Shown in pieces: positions 1 to 7,187 of a stretch of DNA of 10,054 nt. A model generated the notes under the pieces. The model did no database searches and had not been told where the DNA came from. It saw only the letters and a program-made list of their open reading frames with translations. Origin of the DNA: an uncultured Bacteroidales bacterium (GTDB lineage: Bacteria > Bacteroidota > Bacteroidia > Bacteroidales > UBA932); NCBI GenBank assembly GCA_946187365.1, contig CAMHRD010000020.1, forward strand, positions 1 to 10,054. The letters run 5' to 3'. The first letter of the stretch is position 1. Each line of letters opens with the position of its first letter. The translations under genes were made by a program, and so were the position numbers.

Positions 1-393
1 TCCTGCCACAACAGCGGTTACTGGGAGAGGGTTCCATACCTGGGGTTGGGGCCGGGTGCCCATTCATTCATCGGGAGAAAAAGGGAATGGAACTTTAACT
101 CCGTGGAGGATTACTGCCGCAAGGATCTCTTTGAAATCCGTCAGGGTGAGACTCTTACAGAGAGTGATGTTTACAATGAAACACTTATGCTGGGGCTTAG
201 AAAAAGTGAGGGAGTGGCCATTGAAAAACTTCTTAAGAGTTGCAGCAGCGCTCCTCTCTTCTATGAAGAATCACAGGATGTTTTTAACCGTTATCTCTCC
301 GCCGGACTGCTTTTGAGAGAGGGAGATAATATAAAAATACCGCCCGGGAAATTCTTTATCTCGGACGGTATAATTAGAGATCTATTCGTCTGA
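1..393 (+). CDS. hemW: HemW-like radical SAM protein, C-terminal part (5' end outside window)
   Basis: This is the last 130 codons of a gene that enters from the left edge in frame 1 and stops with TGA at 391-393. The visible start contains HNSGYW followed by YLGLGPGAHSF. That matches the conserved block of the HemW / coproporphyrinogen III oxidase-like family just after the radical SAM barrel, where the usual form is HNxxYW...YLGxGxGAHS. The rest (about residues 50-130, with ETLMLGLRKSEG) resembles the HemW C-terminal winged-helix domain. HemW proteins are cytosolic haem chaperones related to oxygen-independent coproporphyrinogen oxidase. The CxxxCxxC iron-sulfur motif that would help separate HemW from true HemN lies outside the window. 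The 3' end is three bases from the 3' end of sdhC, with no terminator hairpin visible between them. Confidence 0.85.
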   Translation, partial: SCHNSGYWERVPYLGLGPGAHSFIGRKREWNFNSVEDYCRKDLFEIRQGETLTESDVYNETLMLGLRKSEGVAIEKLLKSCSSAPLFYEESQDVFNRYLSAGLLLREGDNIKIPPGKFFISDGIIRDLFV

Positions 394-396
394 CTT

Positions 397-1056
397 TTAG
401 CCAATAAATGTGGCCTTTGTAGCAACTGCAACAAAGAGAAGGATAACAATTGTTGAGTAGATATAACCTATAACTCTCAATCTGTTAATCCACTTCTGAT
501 TGTTCCAACCCATAGACTGGAATGCACTCCAGAAGCCGTGGTTAAGGTGAAGCCAGAGGCAGACAAACCATACAATGTACATAGCATAAACACAGTAGCG
601 TCCTCTGAATGTAGCCGCCATTGCTGCAGAACCTGTTGAAACCTCTCCGCCAATGAAATCCTGGAGCTGCATCTTTGCCCAGAAATCTGTGAGGTGAAGA
701 GCTATTCCAATGAGAACCAGAAGGCCCAGGATTACCATATTCTTGGAAGCCCATCCGTCTGCCTTGGTCTTGTTGGAAACGGCGTATCTCTCTTTTCCAC
801 GAGCCTTATAATCTTGAATGTAAAGAACAAAGGCGTAGATGATGTGGATAATAAATCCCAGTGCGAGCACCGGTACCATTACGGTAACAACCGGAAGAGC
901 CATAAACTCGCAGACTGCGTCAAAGGCCTCACCGGTACTGTCCAGAAGATAGGCACCGTTCAAAACTGCATGCAAAGTGATAAAGAGAATTAGGAAGAAT
1001 CCGCTAAGGCTCATTATCACCTTCTTGCCAATAGATGTAGTAAATATGTTTGCCAT
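397..1056 (-). CDS. sdhC: Succinate dehydrogenase/fumarate reductase cytochrome b subunit (b558 family)
   Basis: This 219-residue protein would be the membrane anchor that holds haem b and passes electrons between the quinone pool and the flavoprotein/iron-sulfur subunits of complex II. Five hydrophobic segments are visible, at about residues 11-33, 54-80, 105-125, 153-175 and 195-215. Histidines lie in them at H29, H71, H121 and H170/H173, the pattern expected for axial ligands of two haems in the dihaem anchors of Bacillus SdhC and Wolinella FrdC. The N-terminus (MANIFTTSIGKKVIMSLSGF) is typical of the Bacteroidetes family. The ATG at 1056 sits about 30 bases downstream of a good promoter. 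In many Bacteroidetes the gene heads an sdhCAB operon. Here the - strand downstream runs directly into hemW on the opposite strand, so sdhA and sdhB must lie elsewhere. Confidence 0.93.
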   Translation of the reverse strand: MANIFTTSIGKKVIMSLSGFFLILFITLHAVLNGAYLLDSTGEAFDAVCEFMALPVVTVMVPVLALGFIIHIIYAFVLYIQDYKARGKERYAVSNKTKADGWASKNMVILGLLVLIGIALHLTDFWAKMQLQDFIGGEVSTGSAAMAATFRGRYCVYAMYIVWFVCLWLHLNHGFWSAFQSMGWNNQKWINRLRVIGYIYSTIVILLFVAVATKATFIG

Positions 1057-1084
1057 ATAGATATCTGTTTTTAATTTCGATTAG

Positions 1085-1115
1085 CAAAGATACCATTTAG
1101 TTGCAATTTTTACAA
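1085..1115 (-). promoter_or_regulatory. Promoter of sdhC (Bacteroidetes type)
   Basis: Read on the - strand, TTG (1115-1113), 20 bases and then TATCTTTG (1092-1085) match the primary-sigma promoter form of this phylum (TTTG near -33, TAnnTTTG near -7). Transcription would begin near 1080, giving a leader of about 25 bases before the ATG at 1056. The element overlaps the oppositely directed pyrH promoter. Confidence 0.65.
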
Positions 1116-1131
1116 TAATTGGCTAATTTCG
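1101..1131 (+). promoter_or_regulatory. Promoter of pyrH-frr-thioesterase operon
   Basis: TTG (1101-1103), 20 bases and TAATTTCG (1124-1131) fit the Bacteroidetes TTG-N20-TAnnTTTG form, with one mismatch in the -7 box (C for T). Transcription would start near 1136, leaving a very short leader of about 19 bases before the pyrH ATG at 1155. The upstream half shares bases 1101-1115 with the sdhC promoter on the other strand. Confidence 0.5.
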
Positions 1132-1154
1132 TTGCTCAATTAAACAATTAAAAG

Positions 1155-1868
1155 ATGGAATTAAAGAGAGTATTGCTCAAGCTCAGCGGTGAGGCAATGG
1201 GCGGAGCGGACGGAATAGGTCTGAACGCGGACGTTATTAAATCTTACTCCAAAGAGATTGCAAAGGCGGTTAAGAAGGGTGTTCAGGTGGCAATCGTAGT
1301 GGGCGGCGGAAACATCTTCCGCGGTCTGAGCGGAGTGGATGCCGGCTATGACCGCGTAAAGGGAGACCAGATGGGAATGCTTGCAACCGTAATCAACAGC
1401 ATGGCCCTCTCCTCATTCCTTAAGGATTGCGGCGTTAAGGCGGAAGTCTTTACCTCCCTCCCGATGGAGCCTGTGGCAAGATACTATGCAAAAGAGAAGG
1501 CTATGGAGGTGCTTAACGGCGGCGGAGTAGCAATAATTGCAGGAGGAACCGGAAACCCATTCTTTACTACAGATTCTGCAGCAAGCCTGCGTGCCTGCGA
1601 GATTGGAGCGGACGCTCTTTTGAAGGGAACCAAGGTAGACGGAGTTTATGACAGTGACCCTAAGAAGAACCCTAACGCAAAGAGATATGAGCGCCTGAGT
1701 TTTACAAAAGCGCTGGCAGACAATCTCAAGGTTATGGACCAGACCGCGTTTGCTCTCTGCAAAGACAACAATATGCCAATCATAGTATTTGATATGACAG
1801 ACCCTTCTAACCTTACCAAACTCCTTGCAGGAGAGAATGTTGGAACGGTTGTAAGCAATAATGAATAG
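1155..1868 (+). CDS. pyrH: UMP kinase (uridylate kinase)
   Basis: The 237-residue product transfers phosphate from ATP to UMP, giving UDP for pyrimidine nucleotide synthesis in the cytosol. It belongs to the amino-acid kinase fold rather than the eukaryotic UMP/CMP kinase family. Visible motifs are KRVLLKLSGEA near residue 4 (phosphate-binding lysine and glycine loop), GGGNIFRG at 50-57, GDQMGMLATVIN at 70-81 (UMP site), GGTGNPFFTTDSAASLRA at 130-147 and KVDGVYDSDP at 160-169 (nucleotide site), and MDQTAFALC at 194-202. The length is normal for the family. It is the first gene of a + strand operon, 15 bases ahead of frr; pyrH next to frr is a common bacterial arrangement. No Shine-Dalgarno is seen, but the start is preceded by an A/T-rich stretch and fits the family N-terminus. 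Confidence 0.97.
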   Translation: MELKRVLLKLSGEAMGGADGIGLNADVIKSYSKEIAKAVKKGVQVAIVVGGGNIFRGLSGVDAGYDRVKGDQMGMLATVINSMALSSFLKDCGVKAEVFTSLPMEPVARYYAKEKAMEVLNGGGVAIIAGGTGNPFFTTDSAASLRACEIGADALLKGTKVDGVYDSDPKKNPNAKRYERLSFTKALADNLKVMDQTAFALCKDNNMPIIVFDMTDPSNLTKLLAGENVGTVVSNNE

Positions 1869-1883
1869 TTAAAAAACAGTTAT

Positions 1884-2450
1884 ATGGAAATTAAAGATTC
1901 TAAAGAGAACATTGCTCAGGGTGTTTCCAAAATGGAAAACGCCATTGAACACCTTGAGGAAGAACTTAAGACCTTCCGCGCCGGCAAGGCAAATCCGGCA
2001 GTTTTGAACAGCGTAATGGTAGACTACTACGGTTCACCTACCCCTGTTCCAAAGGTTGCTTCAGTATCCGTACCTGATCCTAAGAGCATGATTGTTCAGC
2101 CTTGGGAGAAGAAGATGGTAGCCGCTATTGTTAAGGCTATTATGGATGCCAACCTGGGCTTCACCCCTATCAACAACGGTGAGAACATCAGAATCAACAT
2201 CCCGCCTTTGACAGAGGAGAGACGTAAGGAGCTCTGTAAGCAGGCACGCGCTGCAGGAGAGGGTGCAAAGATGAGTATCCGCAACGCCAGAAGAGATGTT
2301 GTTGAGGCTCACAAGAAGTTCAAGAAGGATGGTCTTGAGGAGGATGTCTGCAAAGATGCAGAGGTAGAGATTCAGAAGAAGACAGACTCTTTTGTAAAGA
2401 AAGTAGACGAGATGGTTGCTGCAAAAGAGAAGGAGATAATGACCGTCTGA
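1884..2450 (+). CDS. frr: Ribosome recycling factor
   Basis: This 188-residue protein works with EF-G to split the post-termination ribosome and release mRNA and tRNA. The family landmarks are in place: FRAGKANPAVL at residues 31-41 (usually RTGRASP/RAGRANP), VDYYGSPTPV at 46-55, VSVPDPKSMIVQPWEK at 61-76, NDGxxIRxxxPPLTEERR present as NNGENIRINIPPLTEERR at 97-114, and the RNARRD block near 133-138. The two long charged stretches at both ends correspond to the three-helix bundle, and the middle part to the beta/alpha hinge domain. The length is within the usual 180-190 residues. Its stop codon overlaps the start of the thioesterase gene in TGATG, so the two are probably translationally coupled. 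Confidence 0.97.
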   Translation: MEIKDSKENIAQGVSKMENAIEHLEEELKTFRAGKANPAVLNSVMVDYYGSPTPVPKVASVSVPDPKSMIVQPWEKKMVAAIVKAIMDANLGFTPINNGENIRINIPPLTEERRKELCKQARAAGEGAKMSIRNARRDVVEAHKKFKKDGLEEDVCKDAEVEIQKKTDSFVKKVDEMVAAKEKEIMTV

Positions 2451-3244
2451 TGAACCAGTTGCCAAAGATAGGAAGATACCTTTTCAGAGTAGAGCAATAT
2501 CAGTGTAATGTTCGCAAGATGCTGCGTTTCAGTTCTCTTGTGAACATTATGCTTTCTGCGGCAGATTATCACTCCACGGAGCGCGGCTTTGGAACAATCT
2601 ATCTGAACGAGATGGGAAAGACCTGGGTTCTCTCCCGTCTGGCCGTTGAGATGGCGAGGATTCCTTCACGCCATGAGGAGATAACCATTGAGACCTGGAT
2701 AGACAAAGTTCATCCGCTCTTTACAAGCAGAAACTTCCGCGCCCTTTCAAAGGAGGGTGAAGTACTTGGCTGGGGCAGAAGCGTTTGGGCAATGATAGAC
2801 ACCACCACCCGCCACCCTGTAGATCTGATGGAGATTCAGAACGGACTAATCACAACCTTTGTTCTCTCTCCGGAAGATGAGGAGTATCTGAACGTCCCAA
2901 TAGACCGCCCTGCAAAGATTCAGTTGGAAGAGCCGGCACTCTTCAGAATAGACAACACCTACTTTGGAGATGTAGATTTCAACGGCCATATAAACAGCAT
3001 GCGTTATGTAGACCACGTGCTGGATATCTTCCCTCTCTCCTGGCATAAAAAGAATAATATCAAGAGGTTGGATATAGCCTTCATTGCAGAGGGACGTCCG
3101 GAAATTCCAATTAAAATTTACGGAACCTCAAACCATGCAGATTATCTCTTTAAGATAATGCAGGATCTTCCGGAAAATTCTGATGAGAGTGAAGCCTGCC
3201 GTCTGAGACTCCGTACAATTCCTTTGGTGGGGGCAGAGTTATAG
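2450..3244 (+). CDS. Acyl-ACP thioesterase (FatA/FatB-type double hotdog)
   Basis: The 264-residue product probably hydrolyses acyl-acyl carrier protein and releases free fatty acids in the cytosol. Two hotdog halves are visible, at about residues 8-135 and 165-255. The second holds DFNGHIN, with D176, N178 and H180, and the later AEG gives E214. These align by pattern with the Asp-Asn-His-Glu catalytic set of plant FatB (DVNQHVN and REC). In the plant enzyme a Cys follows the Glu; here it is Gly. The gene starts at an ATG sharing one base with the frr stop (TGATG), which decides the start. Its last 6 bp overlap the 3' end of the glycosyltransferase on the opposite strand. Family assignment is good; chain-length preference cannot be read from the sequence. 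Confidence 0.88.
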   Translation: MNQLPKIGRYLFRVEQYQCNVRKMLRFSSLVNIMLSAADYHSTERGFGTIYLNEMGKTWVLSRLAVEMARIPSRHEEITIETWIDKVHPLFTSRNFRALSKEGEVLGWGRSVWAMIDTTTRHPVDLMEIQNGLITTFVLSPEDEEYLNVPIDRPAKIQLEEPALFRIDNTYFGDVDFNGHINSMRYVDHVLDIFPLSWHKKNNIKRLDIAFIAEGRPEIPIKIYGTSNHADYLFKIMQDLPENSDESEACRLRLRTIPLVGAEL

Positions 3245-4615
3245 AGCCGCCAAATCCTGAGCAAACGCGGAGTAATTCTTCTTTGCATCCCAATTCTCCG
3301 CCCAATTTTCAAATGCATTATCTCTCATCTGCTTCTTAATTTCAGCGGGGAGTTTTATAAACTCTACAATCTGAGCTTCAAGCCCTTGTGCGGTTATAGA
3401 TGAATCTACAAGATAACCCAGCGGACAGTTTCTGAAGAGTTCGCTCACTCCTCCTACGTTGGTTGCAATTACAGGAATTCCGTAGGAGAAAGCCTCCATT
3501 ATTGATACCGGAACTCCTTCACTTCTGCTAACAAGAATAAAGAGATCTGCCCCCCTGTTTTGATAGAACTCTAAAACCTCTTTATGCGGAGTAACTCCTT
3601 TGAGTTCTATATTTACATTGAAATCAGAGCCTTGTGAAAGTGAGAGCAAAAACTCATTTACCTCTTTCTTTAAACTCTCAAATAAAACTCCTCCTCCAAA
3701 ATGGGTCCAACTAAGAGAATCATATCCTGCATCTTTCAAAACGTCCAACGCATCTCCATCTTTTACAAGCAGTTTTAATGCGCTGAGTATCAGATTAACG
3801 CGCTTGAGTTCTATTACATTGGAGCAGCTAACAATGTTAAAGATGTTGGAGGGAGAACTCTCTTTTGAAAGGTTAGTACACTCACGGCTGTGATGCGCAC
3901 TTCCCAGGTGCCAGGTCTCAATAAGTTTTGGTGCGGGGTTGTAATTTTTCTTAATGTAAGAGGCTCCGTTGTTGGAGACCGTTATTGCAAAATCTGTCTC
4001 TGCAAAGATCTCATTTCTGAAAGGAAGATAACCTTTTGCACCCTCGTAAAGATCTGAGCCGTGGAATCTTACACAGAACTTAGGAAGTGTTTCAACCATA
4101 GGAGCAAGTCTCTTTTTAAGGAAAGGAATCATCATTGCAGATTTGTCTCCCCAGTAGAAATAGATCTTGTCTGCAAATGCGCACTCGCTTAAAATTCTCT
4201 CCATCTGCTTTCTCTCTCCCAGCATTGTTCTGAGCATAAGAAAATAGTTGAAGAATATTCTAAGACGTTTAAAGAGACCCGCCTTTTTCTTTCCCCTTTC
4301 AAGCTTTATATCACGCCCACATAAAGTTCTGGAGAAGAACTCCTTAAAAGCAAAGAAGAAAGGTGCGGTATTAAAGATTCCCTTTGTTAAAAAGCCCAGT
4401 TTGTCTTTATGGTTAAAAGGGAGAAGCGCCCTGCACAACCTTGCGTTTGAGGGCACTTCTCTAACCGTTCCCAACTCCTCATAAAGAGGATAGATTACTA
4501 TCTCTGTAAACTCCTTTGCCAGATGGGGAATCTCCTCTGCAAGGAATGTTTCACCTGTCCCATACGGAAACGTATTGGAAAAAAGTATCAATCTGTTTCT
4601 GTATGGATCATGCAT
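3239..4615 (-). CDS. GT4-family glycosyltransferase (GT-B fold)
   Basis: The 458-residue product looks like a cytosolic retaining glycosyltransferase. The N-terminal domain begins LILFSNTFPYGTGETFLAEEI, the usual start of a subgroup of Bacteroidetes transferases. HGSDLYEG at 185-192 and a predicted Rossmann strand at 205-215 (TDFAITVSNNG) follow. The C-terminal domain has the EX7E motif EGVPVSIME (E366 and E374), then PVIATNVGGVSEL, which contacts the nucleotide sugar in GT4 enzymes. There is no membrane segment or signal peptide. The ATG at 4615 lies one base after the stop of the OmpA/TPR gene. A TTG at 4633 in the same frame would add six residues inside the upstream gene and is less likely. 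As third gene after kdsB it may act in LPS or another surface glycan, but the donor and acceptor are unknown. Confidence 0.85.
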   Translation of the reverse strand: MHDPYRNRLILFSNTFPYGTGETFLAEEIPHLAKEFTEIVIYPLYEELGTVREVPSNARLCRALLPFNHKDKLGFLTKGIFNTAPFFFAFKEFFSRTLCGRDIKLERGKKKAGLFKRLRIFFNYFLMLRTMLGERKQMERILSECAFADKIYFYWGDKSAMMIPFLKKRLAPMVETLPKFCVRFHGSDLYEGAKGYLPFRNEIFAETDFAITVSNNGASYIKKNYNPAPKLIETWHLGSAHHSRECTNLSKESSPSNIFNIVSCSNVIELKRVNLILSALKLLVKDGDALDVLKDAGYDSLSWTHFGGGVLFESLKKEVNEFLLSLSQGSDFNVNIELKGVTPHKEVLEFYQNRGADLFILVSRSEGVPVSIMEAFSYGIPVIATNVGGVSELFRNCPLGYLVDSSITAQGLEAQIVEFIKLPAEIKKQMRDNAFENWAENWDAKKNYSAFAQDLAAL

Positions 4616-4616
4616 C

Positions 4617-6296
4617 TTACTGTAATGCTGCAAACTCTATATCATTGTCTGCGCGGGCCTCGTACTTGCCGTTCTCATAAGCCTTTGCAAGTTCTCTCTC
4701 ACAGTTGCCCGCCTCACCCTTGCGTGCTGCAATGATTGCTCTGAGGTAAGACTCGTCAGGATCATCTGCATTGGTAAGGAGTGATTTTGCCTGGTCCAGT
4801 TTGCCCGTCAGAACAAGTGCAAGAGCGTGGTTGAACCCCTTGCTCTCATTCAAAGACTCAAGAGCGCCGTTGTAGTCACCGTCCATAATAAGCAGTGCGC
4901 CAATGTTTTCCTTAGCCTGCTCAATGAGTTCGTCATTCTCACCCTTTGCCATATAGAAATACTCTGCAGCCTTGTCATACTCACCCTTCTGCATCTGAAC
5001 AACACCCATGTTGTTGTAATAACCAGCGCTCTCCTCCTTAATCTTTGAGAGAGCCTCGGCAGCCTTATCTGTTTGGCCTGCAGTCAGATATGCGGCAGCA
5101 AGATTATTGAGTGCACGTGTGGTTCCAAATCTCTCCGCAGCCTTCTTCAGAACGGCAATCTTCTCATCATTGTCCTTTGCAACCTTTGCTGCATAGTAAA
5201 CCATTGCCTCCTCTGTAAGGTTCTCGTCTGAATTTGAGAGCATTTGAGCAATCTCCTCATCTGTAAAGTTCTTCTTGGTAACGCTTGTTACAATGCGGCT
5301 TCTTCTGAGCTGAGGAAGAACTTTTGTTGAGAGAGTCTGGAATACCTGAGACATGTTTCTGATTTCCCTCTCACGGATAACAGGATCTGAGTACATTGAG
5401 AGAACCCTGAGAATGAGGTCTTTATCCTCAATATTGGAAGCCTTTACAATCTTCTGGAATCCCTCCCAGTCTTCTCCCTTCTCCTCAATGGTTACAGGAA
5501 CATCAAGATTCGCCTTCTTGGATATTGTCTTGTCGTATGCGGTCTTTGCAGACTTTGCTCTCTGGTTTGAGAGTGTGTTGTTCTTGTCCTGAGGACCTTC
5601 CGGAGAAGCGTATCCAATTATCTTACTGCTGTTTACAGTCTTGCTCTTATCTTTCTGAGCCTTCTTAATAAACTCCTCAAACGCTTTAATCTCCTTTGAG
5701 TTGAGGCGGGTGTTCTTTACGTCTGCCTTGTTTACGTCATAGAGAATCTCTGTCTCAACCTCCTCTGTAACTTCCTTCTGGTAAGTATCTTCCATCTCGT
5801 AAACTGTGCCGTTTGTCTTGGCAAGCATATAGGTGCAGTTTGTTCCCTCTGCAATCTTGAACGGAATAGGATACTCATAACTCTTTGATTTTGAATTATT
5901 GTAAACGGTTGCTACAAGTTGGAGGGTTGCCTTCTCCATACCCGGTTTGTAGGCAAAGACAACATCTCTGCTAACCGTTGAGGCCGTCTTGTAAGGGATT
6001 GCCTTGTAGTTATCTCTAATCTTTTCTCCCTGCATCCAGAAATCCGGACCAGCAACTTGTCCGCCTTCATAAACCAACACAGGAGTAACCTTTAAATAAG
6101 CTGTTTGCACAAAATACTTCTCCGGAAAATGGATGGTGTATGTGGCTTTAATTTCTCCACCTACGCACTCAAGAATCTGAGGGTTGCACTCCGTCTTAAC
6201 CAACGCCGCCAACTTTGCCATCTGCTGTGGATTGGCACAAAAAGTTACCAGCAACATAACTGCTCCTGCAAGGAGACAACTAGATAATTTCTTCAT
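4617..6296 (-). CDS. Envelope protein with OmpA-like domain and TPR repeats
   Basis: The 559-residue product has a secretion signal (MKK, then a hydrophobic stretch to residue 19) ending at C20, so it may be a lipoprotein, although the residue before the Cys is Phe, a poor lipobox. Residues 35-170 look beta-rich and are not recognised. Residues 183-340 resemble an OmpA-like peptidoglycan-binding domain: EILYDVNKADV, then IIGYASPEGPQDKNNTLSNQ, with R246 right after. The conserved Asn/Leu/Ser/Arg pattern matches the meso-diaminopimelate-binding helix. Residues 362-545 hold several TPR-like helical pairs (for example RALNNLAAAYLTAGQTDKA, YYNNMGVVQMQKGEYDKAAE). It probably sits in the periplasm or at the inner face of the outer membrane, tethering to peptidoglycan and binding a partner through TPRs. 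It lies 18 bases after kdsB and one base before the glycosyltransferase, so it is very likely co-transcribed with both. Confidence 0.82.
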   Translation of the reverse strand: MKKLSSCLLAGAVMLLVTFCANPQQMAKLAALVKTECNPQILECVGGEIKATYTIHFPEKYFVQTAYLKVTPVLVYEGGQVAGPDFWMQGEKIRDNYKAIPYKTASTVSRDVVFAYKPGMEKATLQLVATVYNNSKSKSYEYPIPFKIAEGTNCTYMLAKTNGTVYEMEDTYQKEVTEEVETEILYDVNKADVKNTRLNSKEIKAFEEFIKKAQKDKSKTVNSSKIIGYASPEGPQDKNNTLSNQRAKSAKTAYDKTISKKANLDVPVTIEEKGEDWEGFQKIVKASNIEDKDLILRVLSMYSDPVIREREIRNMSQVFQTLSTKVLPQLRRSRIVTSVTKKNFTDEEIAQMLSNSDENLTEEAMVYYAAKVAKDNDEKIAVLKKAAERFGTTRALNNLAAAYLTAGQTDKAAEALSKIKEESAGYYNNMGVVQMQKGEYDKAAEYFYMAKGENDELIEQAKENIGALLIMDGDYNGALESLNESKGFNHALALVLTGKLDQAKSLLTNADDPDESYLRAIIAARKGEAGNCERELAKAYENGKYEARADNDIEFAALQ

Positions 6297-6314
6297 ATAA
6301 AATAAGTTAAAATG

Positions 6315-7073
6315 TTAATCTGTTTTAAGTTCCCCACTCTCTATCATTCTGTTCAAACGCTCCAAATCTGCAGGAGTATCTACTCCGTAAGATTGGTCGT
6401 TAGATTCTACCACTCTGATTTTGAGTCCGTTCTCAAGCCAGCGCAGCTGCTCCAACTTCTCCGTTCTCTCCAGATAACTCTCCTTCATTCTGCAAATCTT
6501 CTCCAGCGTTTCACTTCTGTAACCGTAGAGTCCAACGTGCAGAAAGTATGAGGAGCACTCAGCGCAACCGCTTCTGTCATAAGGGATTCTGTTGCGTGAA
6601 AAGTAGAGCGCATTCCTATTTTCATCTACCACAACTTTAGGACGGTTAACGTCATCAAGTTCCGCAAACGTGGTTGCTCTCTTAACTATTGTTGCAAGGC
6701 ACACGCTATCATCATCAAAGCACGCGGCAAGTTTTTCCAACTGGTTTGTGCTAATGAAAGGCTCGTCTCCCTGAACGTTCACCACAACATTAAAAGTACG
6801 GCCGGTCTGCTCTGAGTATTTATGCATTGCCTCAAGGCAGCGGTCTGTTCCGCTCGGGTGAGTTGGAGAGGTCATAACGGCAACCCCGCCCCATTTTTCC
6901 ACAACCTCCTTAATTCTCTCATCGTCCGTGGCAACACAGACATCCGTAAAGACTTTTGCAGCCTGGCGTAGAGTGCGCACAACCATCGGGACTCCGCCTA
7001 CAAGGGCCAGAGGTTTTCCCGGAAGCCTTGTTGAGGCGTATCGGGAGGGAATTATTGCCAAAATCTCTTTCAT
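6315..7073 (-). CDS. kdsB: 3-deoxy-manno-octulosonate cytidylyltransferase (CMP-Kdo synthetase)
   Basis: This 252-residue cytosolic enzyme couples CTP with Kdo to make CMP-Kdo, the donor for the first sugar of the LPS inner core. It shows the N-terminal nucleotide-binding signature IIPSRYASTRLPGKPL (residues 7-22), then VATDDERI at 47-54, PSGTDRCLEA near 73-82, VNVQGDEPFI at 98-107, FSRNRIPYDR at 158-167, HVGLYGYR at 179-186, EKLEQLRWLENG at 205-216 and YGVDTPADLERL at 229-240. All are standard for KdsB and the length is normal. The ATG at 7073 gives the family N-terminus MKEILAIIPSR. An in-frame TTG at 7103 would add ten residues (MPDCCIEPIL) that do not resemble the family. It heads a - strand cluster with the OmpA/TPR protein and the glycosyltransferase. 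Confidence 0.96.
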   Translation of the reverse strand: MKEILAIIPSRYASTRLPGKPLALVGGVPMVVRTLRQAAKVFTDVCVATDDERIKEVVEKWGGVAVMTSPTHPSGTDRCLEAMHKYSEQTGRTFNVVVNVQGDEPFISTNQLEKLAACFDDDSVCLATIVKRATTFAELDDVNRPKVVVDENRNALYFSRNRIPYDRSGCAECSSYFLHVGLYGYRSETLEKICRMKESYLERTEKLEQLRWLENGLKIRVVESNDQSYGVDTPADLERLNRMIESGELKTD

Positions 7074-7122
7074 CAAAATAGGTTCTATACAACAATCGGG
7101 CAACGGTTTCTTTTGCCACAGA

Positions 7123-7130
7123 CAAAAATA
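7123..7130 (-). promoter_or_regulatory. Probable -7 box of the kdsB cluster promoter
   Basis: On the - strand this reads TATTTTTG, an exact TAnnTTTG match, about 50 bases upstream of the kdsB ATG. Transcription would begin near 7118. I see no convincing TTG at the -33 position (around 7148-7152), so the call rests on the -7 box and its place. Confidence 0.45.
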
Positions 7131-7160
7131 CTGAAAAAATGTCAGTTTTATGTATCTTTG
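7131..7160 (+). promoter_or_regulatory. Probable promoter of the sigma-54 activator/lptE/secG cluster
   Basis: TATCTTTG at 7153-7160 is an exact TAnnTTTG -7 box. The -33 element is weak: CTG at 7131-7133, with 19 bases between. Transcription would start near 7165, about 22 bases before the ATG at 7188. The promoter interleaves with that of kdsB on the other strand. Confidence 0.5.
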
Positions 7161-7187
7161 CCCCTACAGACGCAAAATGCAGGGTAA

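Noticed and set aside
394..396. Possible bidirectional terminator between hemW and sdhC
   Set aside because: The gap is only 3 bp, and I find no inverted repeat with flanking T/A runs around the two stops.
694..993. Open frame of 99 codons on the + strand opposite sdhC
   Set aside because: It is a shadow of a clear membrane-protein gene; the translation has no family resemblance.
2061..2465. Open frame of 134 codons on the - strand opposite frr
   Set aside because: It lies within the confident frr gene, is Cys/Leu-rich in the way antisense shadows are, and has no recognisable domain or promoter.
4616..4633. TTG start at 4633 for the glycosyltransferase
   Set aside because: It would overlap the upstream gene by 17 bp and add six residues. 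The ATG at 4615 directly follows the previous stop and gives the better N-terminus.
7074..7103. TTG start at 7103 for kdsB
   Set aside because: The ten extra residues do not look like KdsB, whereas the ATG at 7073 gives the typical MKEILAIIPSR opening. The extension would also leave little room for the -7 box at 7130-7123.
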